From Thalassobaculum fulvum (GTDB taxonomy: Bacteria > Pseudomonadota > Alphaproteobacteria > Thalassobaculales > Thalassobaculaceae), in contig NZ_BMZS01000014.1 of NCBI RefSeq assembly GCF_014652915.1, forward strand, positions 1 to 64,000: a DNA stretch of 64,000 nucleotides, given 5' to 3'. A model generated the notes under the pieces. The model ran no database searches. It was not told the origin of the DNA and was given only the letters and a program-made list of their open reading frames with translations. This document shows positions 8,323-17,400 of the stretch, one piece after another. Every line of letters starts with the position of its first letter. Position 1 is the first letter of the stretch. A program made the translations under genes and the position numbers.

Positions 8323-9048
8323 TCACACCGCGTCCCTGAGTCTGATCAGGGCGGCGCCGGGCACGCCCTCCAGCAGGCTGCGGTCGGAGCGCGCCAGGTC
8401 GAGGTTGCGGCGGGCCAGGCGCGCATGCTCGCGGGCCAGCGCCTCGGCGCGCGCGCCCTCGCGGTTCTCGATCGCCTCCAGGATGGTGCGGTGCTGGTCC
8501 TGGGCCACGATCAGCATCTCGCGCGAGCGCGGCAGCTCGGACTGCGCGAAGAAGAACGCCGAGGGCGAGGCGAACGGCAGCGAGGTGGCGTGGTCGATGG
8601 CGCGCTCCAGGGCGGCGCTCTTGGCGAGGCCGAGCAGCAACCGGTGGAAGCGCTCGTTCAGCGCCACGTAGGAATTGAAGCCCTCCGGGCCGGAGGACGG
8701 GCTGACCACCGAGTCGAGCTGGCGCAGGCAGGTGCGGAGCGCATCGAGCTCGGAGCGCCGGCCGAGCCGCTCGCTCGCCAGCCGGGCGGCGGTGCCCTCC
8801 AGCACGCCGCGCAGCTCGATGGCGTCGACGATCTCGTCGTACCCGAACGCCTTGACCACGTAGCCGCCGCCGCGCAGCGCCTCCAGCAGGCCCTCGTGCT
8901 CGAGCTTGACCAGGGCCAGCCGCACCGGCGTGCGCGAGACCCCGAGCCGCTCGACCAGCGGCAGTTCCGACACCCGCTCGCCGGGGGCGAGGTCGCCGTT
9001 CAGGATCAGGTCGCGCAGCCTCAGCAACGCGTCCAGCGACTGGCTCAT
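8323..9048 (-). CDS. GntR family regulator with FCD domain
   Basis: The ATG at 9048 gives 241 aa. The N-terminal winged HTH (residues ~1-65; PGERVSELPLVERLGVSRTPVRLALVKLEHEGLLE) is followed by an all-helical FCD ligand-binding domain with a typical ELRGVLEGTAARLASE start and histidines in NERFHRLLL and QDQHRTI that may hold a metal. Two copies of CTGTATACAG lie upstream of the start and match the TGTATACA-type operators of FadR/FCD regulators, so autoregulation and control of the downstream metE-like gene are likely. The ligand is not known. Confidence 0.92.
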   Translation of the reverse strand: MSQSLDALLRLRDLILNGDLAPGERVSELPLVERLGVSRTPVRLALVKLEHEGLLEALRGGGYVVKAFGYDEIVDAIELRGVLEGTAARLASERLGRRSELDALRTCLRQLDSVVSPSSGPEGFNSYVALNERFHRLLLGLAKSAALERAIDHATSLPFASPSAFFFAQSELPRSREMLIVAQDQHRTILEAIENREGARAEALAREHARLARRNLDLARSDRSLLEGVPGAALIRLRDAV

Positions 9049-9074
9049 GGTATCCGCCCCGCGGTTGCGTCCGA

Positions 9075-9086
9075 TCTGTATACAGA
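9075..9086. promoter_or_regulatory. Operator palindrome TCTGTATACAGA (proximal)
   Basis: A perfect 12-bp palindrome 27 bases upstream of the GntR start. It contains the core CTGTATACAG shared with 9160-9169 and matches the general FadR/FCD-GntR operator pattern. It is inferred to be an autoregulatory site. Confidence 0.7.
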
Positions 9087-9159
9087 ACAAAACCGTATCG
9101 GCTGAACCTGGGGTGTCAAGGGGCCGCAAGCCGGTTGGCGCAGGGATACCTTGGATTGG

Positions 9160-9169
9160 CTGTATACAG
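9160..9169. promoter_or_regulatory. Operator palindrome CTGTATACAG (distal)
   Basis: An identical 10-bp palindrome centred 84 bp from the proximal copy, close to eight helical turns, so both copies face the same side of the DNA. This would suit looping or cooperative binding by the GntR dimer. It lies just downstream of the amidohydrolase stop. Confidence 0.65.
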
Positions 9170-9188
9170 ATACGCCTCGCCGGGTCGC

Positions 9189-10025
9189 TCAGCGGTCCAG
9201 CCGATAGACCCGCACCGCGTTGCCGCCGAGCACCGCCGCACGGTCGTCCGACGGCAGCGGCGCGAGGTAGCCGTGCACCGCGGAAATCCAGTCGTCATAT
9301 GACCCTACGAGGGTCAGGACCGGCCAGTCGCTGCCGAAGATCAGGCGCCGCGGGCCGAAGCATTCCAGCAGGTGCCCGACATAGGGGCGCAGCCGATCGG
9401 GGGTCCACTCCGGCCCCGCCTCGGTCGCCAGACCGGACAGCTTGCATACAGAACGGCCGTCGGCCGCGATCGCCGCGATGTCGGCCGCCCAGGCCTCGTA
9501 CAGCCGGTCGCTGATCGCCGGCTTGGCCCCGTGGTCGACCACGATGCGCAGGTCGGGATGGCGGTCGCGCAGGGCCGCCAGCCGCGGCAGGTGGCGCGGC
9601 AGGACCAGGGCGTCGAACGCCAGGTCGTGCTCGACGACCGCCCGGAACGCCGGCGCCAGGTCGTCGCGCAGCAGCCAGTCGTCGTCGCCGAGGTCCTGCA
9701 CCATCGGCCGCAGCCCGACCAGCCGCGGGTGTGCCGCCAGGGCGGCGATCCGCTCGGGCACGTCGGCCGCCTCGAAATCGGTCCAGCCGACGACGCCGCG
9801 CACGAACGGATGGGCGTCGGCGATGTCGAGCAGGAACCGGGTCTCGGCCTCGGTCGGCGCCGCCTGCACCAGCACCGTGCCGACGACGCCGTTCGCCCGC
9901 ATCAGCGGCAGCAGGTCGGCCGGCATGAAGTCGCGGTACAGCGGCTCAAAGTCCCGGGTCAGCCAGCCGTAGTCGCCGCGCGCCAGCCGCCAGAAGTGCT
10001 GATGCGCGTCGATGATCCCGGCCAT
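9189..10025 (-). CDS. Amidohydrolase family protein, L-fuconolactonase-like (COG3618)
   Basis: This 278-aa TIM-barrel metal-dependent hydrolase opens with the family motif IIDAHQHFW. It has VDHGAKP in the middle and ends with FGSDWPV, which carries the conserved aspartate. This set is typical of the amidohydrolase_2/COG3618 group, which includes lactonases such as L-fuconolactonase and other sugar-acid or aromatic lactonases. It is transcribed leftwards ahead of the GntR gene with about 140 bases between, including the operator pair. The substrate is uncertain and no sugar-specific partner is adjacent. Confidence 0.82.
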   Translation of the reverse strand: MAGIIDAHQHFWRLARGDYGWLTRDFEPLYRDFMPADLLPLMRANGVVGTVLVQAAPTEAETRFLLDIADAHPFVRGVVGWTDFEAADVPERIAALAAHPRLVGLRPMVQDLGDDDWLLRDDLAPAFRAVVEHDLAFDALVLPRHLPRLAALRDRHPDLRIVVDHGAKPAISDRLYEAWAADIAAIAADGRSVCKLSGLATEAGPEWTPDRLRPYVGHLLECFGPRRLIFGSDWPVLTLVGSYDDWISAVHGYLAPLPSDDRAAVLGGNAVRVYRLDR

Positions 10026-10043
10026 GGCTCCCCTCGCCTCCGG

Positions 10044-11378
10044 TCAGCCCTTCAGGTCGTCGAGCAGTCGGACCACGTCGGCCGAGGCGGTCTCGACCAG
10101 CTCGATGGCGGCCAGCGCCTCGTCCAGTTTGCCGGCCTGGAACAGCGCGGCGGCGCGCTTGCCGTGCTCGTGGACCAGCCGGTGCGGCTCCTCCAGCGCC
10201 CGGAACGCCGGCCGGCCGCGCACCGGCGTCGAGGCGTCGCCGTAGTACCACTTGCCGAGCCGGCAGGAGTGGTGGTCGGACAGTTCCTCGGCCCGCAGCT
10301 GCTCGCGGCCGACCGCCATGTCGACCAGCCGCTTCTTCCAGATGACGTGGTCGGCCTTGGCCAGACGCACCACCTTGTCCGGGAACTCCTGCCTGGCGAG
10401 GCCGCCGAGCTGCTGTCCGATGCCCTGCTGGCTGACCGCCATGACGTCGGCCAGCCGGTCGACCTGGTGGACGTTGTCGGCGGTCAGGCCGGCGATCCCC
10501 GAGATCCCCTCGGACACCTCGCCGGTGGCGGCGCGCTGGTCCGACAGGATGCCGGCGATCTCGCCCATGTGCTGGGCCACCGACTCGATGCCGCCGCCGA
10601 CCTGGGCCATGTCGGCGTCCAGCTCGTCCATGACGCTGCGGCCGGCGGTGACCGCCTGCCCGCCCTCGGCCATCGAGGCGACGATGCCGGCGATCTCCCC
10701 GCGCAGTGCGGCGATGCGCTGGCGGATCACGTTGGTCGCCTCGGCGGTCTGCTGCGACAGCGCCTTGACCTCGCCGGCCACCACCGCGAAGCCCTTGCCG
10801 GCTTCGCCGGCGCGGGCGGCTTCGATCGTGGCGTTCAGCGCCAGCAGGTTGGTCTGCTTGGCGATCGCGTCGATCGACTGGACGATGCCGCCGATCTCCT
10901 CGGACGCGGCGTTCAGGGCGTCGACCTTGGCGGTGGCCGCCTCGACGGTGCTGGCGATCTGGCCCATCGCCTCGACCGCGTTGCGGACCGCGCCGACGCT
11001 GTGCTGCACGGTCGACCGCATCTCGTCCGCCCCGGCGGCGGCGGCGGCGCTGGTCTCGCTGATCTGCGCGACCGAGGCCACCAGCTCCTCGGTGGCCGCG
11101 GCGATCGACTGGGCCCGGCCGTCGATGTCGCGGGCCGAGGACAGGATGCGGGCGGCCGCGATCGCCGCCTCGTTCATGTCGATCGCCAGGTGGACCGCGC
11201 AGTCCAGGTCGCGGCTGCGGTCGCCCTCCAGCGCCTCGGCGAGGCGGGTGACGGCCAGGGACAGCGGGTCGCCGCCGGCCGGCCGCCGGGTCAGGTCACC
11301 GCCCCGAAGCGCATCGAGGACCGCGATGAGATCGGCGTCGCGCGCCCCGTCCGCCTGCTGTTCCGCCGTATCGCTCAC
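10044..11378 (-). CDS. Cytoplasmic methyl-accepting chemotaxis protein with C-terminal CZB domain
   Basis: A GTG at 11378 with a GGGAG ribosome site gives about 444 aa; an upstream GTG at 11450 lacks one. There is no transmembrane segment. The centre is a standard MCP signalling domain, with the conserved hairpin tip around [33 protein letters not shown]-type sequence. The C-terminal ~110 residues form a chemoreceptor zinc-binding (CZB) domain with ligands in [22 protein letters not shown] and HRLVHEHGK. Soluble CZB receptors of this type sense cytoplasmic zinc or hypochlorous acid. It is divergent from davA and no che genes are nearby. Confidence 0.93.
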   Translation of the reverse strand: MSDTAEQQADGARDADLIAVLDALRGGDLTRRPAGGDPLSLAVTRLAEALEGDRSRDLDCAVHLAIDMNEAAIAAARILSSARDIDGRAQSIAAATEELVASVAQISETSAAAAAGADEMRSTVQHSVGAVRNAVEAMGQIASTVEAATAKVDALNAASEEIGGIVQSIDAIAKQTNLLALNATIEAARAGEAGKGFAVVAGEVKALSQQTAEATNVIRQRIAALRGEIAGIVASMAEGGQAVTAGRSVMDELDADMAQVGGGIESVAQHMGEIAGILSDQRAATGEVSEGISGIAGLTADNVHQVDRLADVMAVSQQGIGQQLGGLARQEFPDKVVRLAKADHVIWKKRLVDMAVGREQLRAEELSDHHSCRLGKWYYGDASTPVRGRPAFRALEEPHRLVHEHGKRAAALFQAGKLDEALAAIELVETASADVVRLLDDLKG

Positions 11379-11509
11379 ACCCGTTCTCCCGTCCCCGACA
11401 TCGACGCCATGCTGCTTAGGACGCCGGCCGCCGGACAACAAGACGCTCACACTGCGGCCTGCCGCCGCGGCAGTGGAACCGGCGGTCGCCGCGCGCTATG
11501 AGAATGGCC

Positions 11510-12289
11510 ATGCGGATCGCTCTCCTGCAATGCGAACCCGGTGCGCCTGACATCGCCGAAGGCCTCGCCCGGCTCGACGCCGCGGCGTCGCGCGCCGCGG
11601 CCGCCGGGGCCGGGCTGCTGGTCACGCCCGAGATGTTCCTGACCGGCTACGCCATCGGCGCCGACGCAGTCGCGCGCCTCGCCGAGCCGGCCGACGGACC
11701 GGCGGCGCGGGAGGCCGGCGCCATCGCCCGCCGGCACGGCATCGCGCTGCTGTACGGCTGGCCGGAGCGCGCCGGCGACGCGGTCTACAACAGCGTCCGG
11801 CTGCTCGACGCCGCCGGCACGACGCTCGCGGTCTACCGCAAGACCCATCTATTCGGCGACGTCGACCGGGCCCAGTTCCGGGCCGGCGACGCCCTCTCGC
11901 CGGTGGTCGCGCTCGGCGGGCTGAAGGTCGCGCTGGCGATCTGCTACGACATCGAGTTCCCGGAGGTGGCGCGCACCCTCGCGGTGGCCGGCGCCGAGGC
12001 GATCCTGGTACCGACCGCCAACATGGCGCCGTTCGAGAGCGTGGCGGCCCGGCTGGTGCCGGCCCGGGCCGAGGAGAACACGGTGTTCGTCGCCTACGCC
12101 AACTACGTCGGCCACGAAGCGGACTTCGGCTACTGCGGCCTGTCCTGCGTCTGCGCGCCGGACGGCACCGACCTAGCGCGCGCCGGCACCGGCGAGACGC
12201 TGCTGGTCGCCGACCTGGAGCGCGCCCGCCTGGTCGCCGCCCGGTCGACGCTGAGCTACCTGCGCGACCGGCGGCCGGAGCTGTACTGA
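11510..12289 (+). CDS. davA: 5-aminovaleramidase (delta-aminovaleramidase), nitrilase superfamily
   Basis: The ATG at 11510 (MRIALLQ) matches the start of Pseudomonas DavA as remembered; in-frame ATGs at 11498 and 11504 are also possible. The protein is 259 aa, against about 264 in Pseudomonas. Nitrilase triad: E41 in TPEMFLTGY, K111 in YRKTHLFG and C145 in AICYDIEFPE. DavA hydrolyses 5-aminovaleramide to 5-aminovalerate and ammonia in lysine catabolism. The assignment rests on close overall resemblance and on the neighbouring lysine monooxygenase gene, which makes the substrate. A repeat element separates the two genes. Confidence 0.88.
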   Translation: MRIALLQCEPGAPDIAEGLARLDAAASRAAAAGAGLLVTPEMFLTGYAIGADAVARLAEPADGPAAREAGAIARRHGIALLYGWPERAGDAVYNSVRLLDAAGTTLAVYRKTHLFGDVDRAQFRAGDALSPVVALGGLKVALAICYDIEFPEVARTLAVAGAEAILVPTANMAPFESVAARLVPARAEENTVFVAYANYVGHEADFGYCGLSCVCAPDGTDLARAGTGETLLVADLERARLVAARSTLSYLRDRRPELY

Positions 12290-12300
12290 TGGCCCTGCGC

Positions 12301-12450
12301 CGACGCGGCGGGTGGGTTCCGGAGCCGGGCACTGACGTGCCCTCTCCGGAATGACGAAGGTGTGGAAGGCGACGCAAGACCTCTCTTCTGTCCGTCATCC
12401 CGGAGGGCCCGCGACGGCGGGCGGCTCCGGGACCCACGAGGTGACGGGCG
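12301..12450. repeat. Intergenic palindromic repeat, copy 3 (between davA and davB)
   Basis: The left half GGTGGGTTCCGGAGCCGGGC through TCTCCGGAATGACG is inverted in CGTCATCCCGGAGGG through GGCTCCGGGACCCACGAG. It sits in a gap between two genes of one pathway, so their mRNA, if shared, would carry a large hairpin. Confidence 0.85.
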
Positions 12451-12484
12451 CGGAGCACGTACGAAAGACCAAGCGAGGAACCCC

Positions 12485-14152
12485 ATGACCGCCGGCAACG
12501 ATCTCGGCCCCGTCACCGTCTTCGGACCGGACTTTCCGTTCCCGTTCGACGACTGGCTGGCGCACCCGGCCGGCCTCGGCAGCGTCCCGGCCGACCGGCA
12601 CGGCGCCGAGGTGGCGATCGTCGGCGCCGGCATCGCCGGGCTGATCGCCGGCTACGAGCTGATGAAGCTCGGCCTGCGCCCGGTGATCTTCGAGTCCGGC
12701 CAGCTCGGCGGCCGGCTGCGCTCGCAGCCCTTCGAAGGCGCCGACGGCATCGTCGCCGAGCTCGGCGGCATGCGGTTCCCGGAATCCTCGACCGCGTTCT
12801 GGCACTACGCGAACCGGGTCGGCGTCGAGTCCCGGCCGTTCCCGAACCCGCTGACCGCGGCCGCCGGCAGCACGGTGATCGACCTGGAGGGCGAGACCTT
12901 CTACGCCGAGACCCTCGCGGACCTGCCGGCGATGTTCCGCGAGGTGGCGGACGCCTGGGCGGCGGCGCTGGCGGAAGGGGCGGACTTCACCGCCCTGCAG
13001 GCGGCGCTGCGCGCCCGCGACGTGAAGCGGCTGAAGGAGATCTGGGACCCGCTGGTCGCGCAGTGGGACGAGCGCACCTTCTACGACTTCGTCGCCTCGT
13101 CGTCGGCGTTCCGGGCCCTGCCGTTCCGTCACCGCGAGGTGTTCGGCCAGGTCGGCTTCGGCACCGGTGGCTGGGACAGCGACTTCCCGAACTCGATGCT
13201 GGAGATCCTGCGGGTCGTGCTGACCGGCTGCGACGAGAACCAGCGCTTCGTGGTCGGCGGTGTCGAGCGGGTGCCGCAGGGCCTGTGGCGACGCTCTCCC
13301 GACCGCCTGGTGCACTGGCCGCGCGGCACCAGCCTGGCATCGCTGCACGGCGGCGCGCCGCGGCCGGGGGTGGCCCGGATCGCCCGGCACGCCGGCGGCA
13401 AGTTCGCGGTGACCGACCGCTGGGGCCGTACCCAGAGCTTCGACGCGGTGGTCGCGACCTGCCAGTCCTGGCTGCTGACCACCGCCATCGACTGCGAGGA
13501 ATCCCTGTTCTCGCAGCCGATGTGGATGGCGCTCGACCGCACCCGCTACATGCAGTCGTCCAAGACCTTCGTGATGGTCGACCGGCCGTTCTGGAAGGAC
13601 AAGGACCCGGCGACCGGCCGCGACCGCATGAGCATGACCCTGACCGACCGGCTGACCCGCGGCACCTACCTGTTCGACAACGGCCCGGACCGGCCCGGCG
13701 TGATCTGCCTGACCTACTCGTGGATGAGCGACGCCCTGAAGATGCTGCCGCACCCGGTCGAGAAGCGGGTCGAGCTGGCGCTGTCGGCGCTCGCCAAGAT
13801 CTACCCGGACGTGGCGATCCGCGACCACATCATTGGCGACCCGATCACCGTGTCGTGGGAGAGCGACCCGAACTTCCTCGGCGCCTTCAAGGGCGCCCTG
13901 CCCGGCCACTACCGCTACAACCACCGCATGTACGGCCACTTCATGCAGGACGACCTGCCGCCCGAACAGCGCGGCATCTTCCTGGCCGGCGACGACGTCT
14001 CCTGGACCCCGGCCTGGGTCGAGGGCGCGGTGCAGACCGCGCTGAACGCGGTGTGGGGCGTGATGACCCACTTCGGCGGCCAGACCGAACCGGGCAACCC
14101 CGGGCCGGGCGATCTGTACGCGGAGATCGGGCCGGTCAGGCTGCCGGACTGA
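12485..14152 (+). CDS. davB: L-lysine 2-monooxygenase
   Basis: This 555-aa FAD-dependent flavin amine oxidase-type enzyme closely resembles Pseudomonas DavB along its length. It starts with a short VTVFGPDFPFPFDDWLAHP segment, then the dinucleotide-binding VAIVGAGIAGLIAGYELM (residues 43-60), GGRLRSQPFEG and ELGGMRFP. Near the C-terminus the FAD-contacting LAGDDVSWTPAWVEGAVQT is intact. DavB oxidatively decarboxylates L-lysine to 5-aminovaleramide with O2; DavA then makes 5-aminovalerate. The related tryptophan 2-monooxygenase is the alternative, but the DavA neighbour and sequence detail favour lysine. davT/davD are not in the window. Confidence 0.92.
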   Translation: MTAGNDLGPVTVFGPDFPFPFDDWLAHPAGLGSVPADRHGAEVAIVGAGIAGLIAGYELMKLGLRPVIFESGQLGGRLRSQPFEGADGIVAELGGMRFPESSTAFWHYANRVGVESRPFPNPLTAAAGSTVIDLEGETFYAETLADLPAMFREVADAWAAALAEGADFTALQAALRARDVKRLKEIWDPLVAQWDERTFYDFVASSSAFRALPFRHREVFGQVGFGTGGWDSDFPNSMLEILRVVLTGCDENQRFVVGGVERVPQGLWRRSPDRLVHWPRGTSLASLHGGAPRPGVARIARHAGGKFAVTDRWGRTQSFDAVVATCQSWLLTTAIDCEESLFSQPMWMALDRTRYMQSSKTFVMVDRPFWKDKDPATGRDRMSMTLTDRLTRGTYLFDNGPDRPGVICLTYSWMSDALKMLPHPVEKRVELALSALAKIYPDVAIRDHIIGDPITVSWESDPNFLGAFKGALPGHYRYNHRMYGHFMQDDLPPEQRGIFLAGDDVSWTPAWVEGAVQTALNAVWGVMTHFGGQTEPGNPGPGDLYAEIGPVRLPD

Positions 14153-14171
14153 GCCAGTGCCAAGCAACTCG

Positions 14172-14343
14172 GCAGCGGGTGGGTTCCGGCTCCGTCCCGC
14201 CTCCGGCGACCCGGTCCGGAATGACGTCAAAGAATGGGTGACGCGTGTCCCGCCCAGCGGATCATGCCTCCTCCAATGACGTCATTCCGGACGGACGCGT
14301 CGCCCTCGGCGCGGCCGAGCCGGAACCCACGGCGCGACGGGCG
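14172..14343. repeat. Intergenic palindromic repeat, copy 4
   Basis: The left half (14172-14236; GTGGGTTCCGGCTCC to CCGGAATGACGTC) and the right half (about 14275-14343; GACGTCATTCCGGAC to GAGCCGGAACCCACG) are inverted around a spacer. The left half is nearly identical to copy 1. It occupies most of the 341-base gap 14153-14493. The remaining 150 bases before the macroglobulin gene show no clear promoter. Confidence 0.85.
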
Positions 14344-14493
14344 TACCCGCTTGGCACAAACACCGTTTCCTCACACCGGAGTCCCCTTCCGCCCGCAAAG
14401 TGGGCATGCTTTCGCCACGAGTGTCGTGGATGATCCGGCCTGCCTGCCGATTGCCTCGGCCGGCGACCGCGTACCGACCCGCCGGAGGCTGCC

Positions 14494-17400
14494 ATGTTCG
14501 AGATCCCCCGCCTCGCCGCCCTGTTGCCCGTGTCGCTGGCCGCCGCGGTGGCGCTGGCGGCCGCCCCGGCGGCAGCTGCCGATATCGGCTTCGCCAAGGA
14601 ACGCTACCTGCTGGACGGCAGCAGCCCGACGGTCTGCCTGGACTTCAGCGCGCCGGTGGCGTTCCCGCCGGGCAGTTTTCCGGAGGATTACGTCTCGGTC
14701 GAGCCGAAGGCCCAGCTGGACGTGCGTGTGCAGGACGGCGCGCTGTGCCTCGGCGGCCTGGCCTGGGGCACCTACTACGTGGCGACCCTGAAGCCCGGCG
14801 TGCCGGCGGCCGACGGCAGCCGGACCGCGAGTGCCGGCACGGTCCACCTGGAGATCCCCGACGCCCCGGCGTCGGTCGGGTTCGCCGGCGGCGGCTACGT
14901 GCTGGCCCAGGCCGGCGAGACCGCGCTGCCGGTCACCACGGTCAACGTCGACGAGGTGAAGCTGCGGGTCCTGCGGATCGTCGACCGCAACCTGATCGAC
15001 GAGCTGGCCGAGGGCGACTTCACCCGCTCGATGAACGGCTGGTGGGCCGAGCAGATCGAGCGCACCGACGGCGAGCTGGTCTGGGAGGGCACGCTGAAGA
15101 CCCCGGGGGCGCGCAACCGGCGGGTCCGCACCGGCATCCCGATCGACGAGATCGTCGACCGCTCGGTGCCGGGCGTGCACGTGGTCACCGCGCAGGCCGC
15201 GAACGGGCCCGACGAGCCGTGGACCACGCTGGCGACCCAGTGGCTGGTGGTGTCGAACCTGGGGCTGACCACCTTCACCGGCGGCGACGGGCTGACCGCG
15301 TTCGTGAACGGCCTGGACGACGCCAGGCCGGTCCGCGGCGTCGAGACCGTGCTGCTGGCCCGCAACAACAAGATCCTGGGCCGCGCCACCACCGACGCAG
15401 CCGGGCGCGTCGACTTCCCCGGCGGCCTGCTGCGCGGCCGCGGCGGCAACGAGGCGACCGCCCTGCTGGCCTACGGCCCGAACCACGACTTCACCGTGCT
15501 GCGGCTGACCGGCCCGGCCTTCGACCTGTCCGACCGCGGCGTCGCCGGCCGCACCCCGCCGGGACCGCTCGACGGCTTCCTGTGGGCCGACCGCGACATC
15601 TTCCGCCCGGGCGAGACCGTGCATCTCGCCGCCCTTCTGCGGGACGCTCAGGCACGCGCCGTCGACAACATGCCGCTGACCCTGGCGGTCGTGCGGCCGG
15701 ACGGCCAGGACTTCCGCCGGCTGGTGCTGCCGGCGCGCGACGGCGGCGCCTACCAGAGCGACGTCGAGCTGCCGAAATCGGCCCCGACCGGCCGCTGGAC
15801 CGCGCTGCTGTACGCCGACCCCAAGGCCGCCCCGGTCGCCGAGATGCCGTTCTCGGTCGAGGACTTCGTGCCCGAGCGGCTCGACCTCGAGCTGACCGCC
15901 GCCACCGACGACATCGCCGCCGGCGAGACCGTCGAGGTCGCGCTCGACGGCCGGTTCCTGTTCGGCGCGCCGGCCGCCGGCCTGCGGGTGACGTCCGAAC
16001 TGGTGGTGACGGCCGACCCGGAGCCGTATCCCGACTGGAAGGACTACGCCTTCGGGCTGGCGACCGAGCAGTGGTCGGCGGTCCGGACCGAGCTTCCCGA
16101 GAGCCGCACCGACGCCGACGGCAAGGGCACGGTCGCGGCCACGCTGCCGGCGATCGGCGACACCACCCTGCCGCTGCTGGCGCGGGTACGGTCGACGCTG
16201 CTGGAGCCGGGCGGGCGCGGCGTGACCCGGTCGCTCGACCTGAAGGTTGGCGGCCGGCCACTCGCCATCGGCATCCGTCCGGGCTTCGCGGACGCCACGG
16301 TGTCCGAGGAATCCGACGCCGGGTTCCAGGTGATCGCCCTCGACCCCGACGGCCGGCCGGTCGCGGGCAAGACCCTGAACTGGGAGCTGATCCGCGAGGT
16401 CCGGCACTACGACTGGATACGGGTGAACGGCAACTGGGAGGTCGAGACCACGGTCGCCAACCGGCGGGTCGACTCCGGCACGCTGGAAACGGCGGCCGCC
16501 GGCCCGCAGACCCTGGCGGTGCCGGTCGACTGGGGCTGGTACCGCTTCGAGGTGTACGACGTCGCGACCGGGGCGGCCTCCAGCGTCCGGTTCAGTGCCG
16601 GCTGGCGGGCCGGGCCGTCGGTCGCCTCCGCCCCCGACAAGGTCAAGGTCAGCCTGGACCGCGACGGCTACCGCCCCGGCGACACCGCGAAGGTGTTCAT
16701 CGAGCCGCCCTATGCCGGCGAGGCGCTGGTCACCGTGCTCGGCGACACGGTGCTGTCGACCCGGCGGGTGACGGTACCGGCCGAGGGCACCGAGTTCGCC
16801 CTGCCAGTCGACGGCAACTGGGGTGCGGCCGGCGCCTACGTCGCGGTTACATTGCTGCGCCCGGGCCGCCCCGACGCGGCCAAGACCGACCCCGCCAGCT
16901 CCGACGCGCCGCCGGCCCCGGGCCGGGCGATCGGCTTGGCCTGGCTGAAACTCGACCGCAGCGACCGCGAGCTCGGCGTCTCGATCCTGACCCCGGCCGA
17001 GACCACACCCGAGCACCGGCTGGTGGTGCCGGTCGCGGTGTCCGGACTGGACGTCGGCGAGCAGGCCTGGCTGACCCTGGCGGCGGTCGACCGCGGCGTG
17101 CTGGCCCTGACCGGATTCGAGACGCCCGATCCCGAAGACCATTTCTTCGGCAAGCGCCGGCTGCCGATCGACCTGCGGGACCTGTACGGCCGGCTCATCG
17201 ACGGCGCCTACGACCGGGTCGGCGCGCTGCGCTCCGGCGGCGACGCCATGGGCCAGCACAATGCCGGGCTGGCCGCCGACGCCTACGAGACGGTGGCGCT
17301 GTTCTCCGGCCTGGTCGCCGTCGGCCCCGGCGGGCGGGTCGAGGTGCCGCTCGACATCCCGGACTTCAACGGCGAGCTGCGGCTGATGGCGGTGGCGTTC

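Noticed and set aside
9439-9452. Third GntR-type site (TTGCATACAG) inside the amidohydrolase gene
   Set aside because: Only one half matches and it lies within coding sequence; chance similarity is likely.
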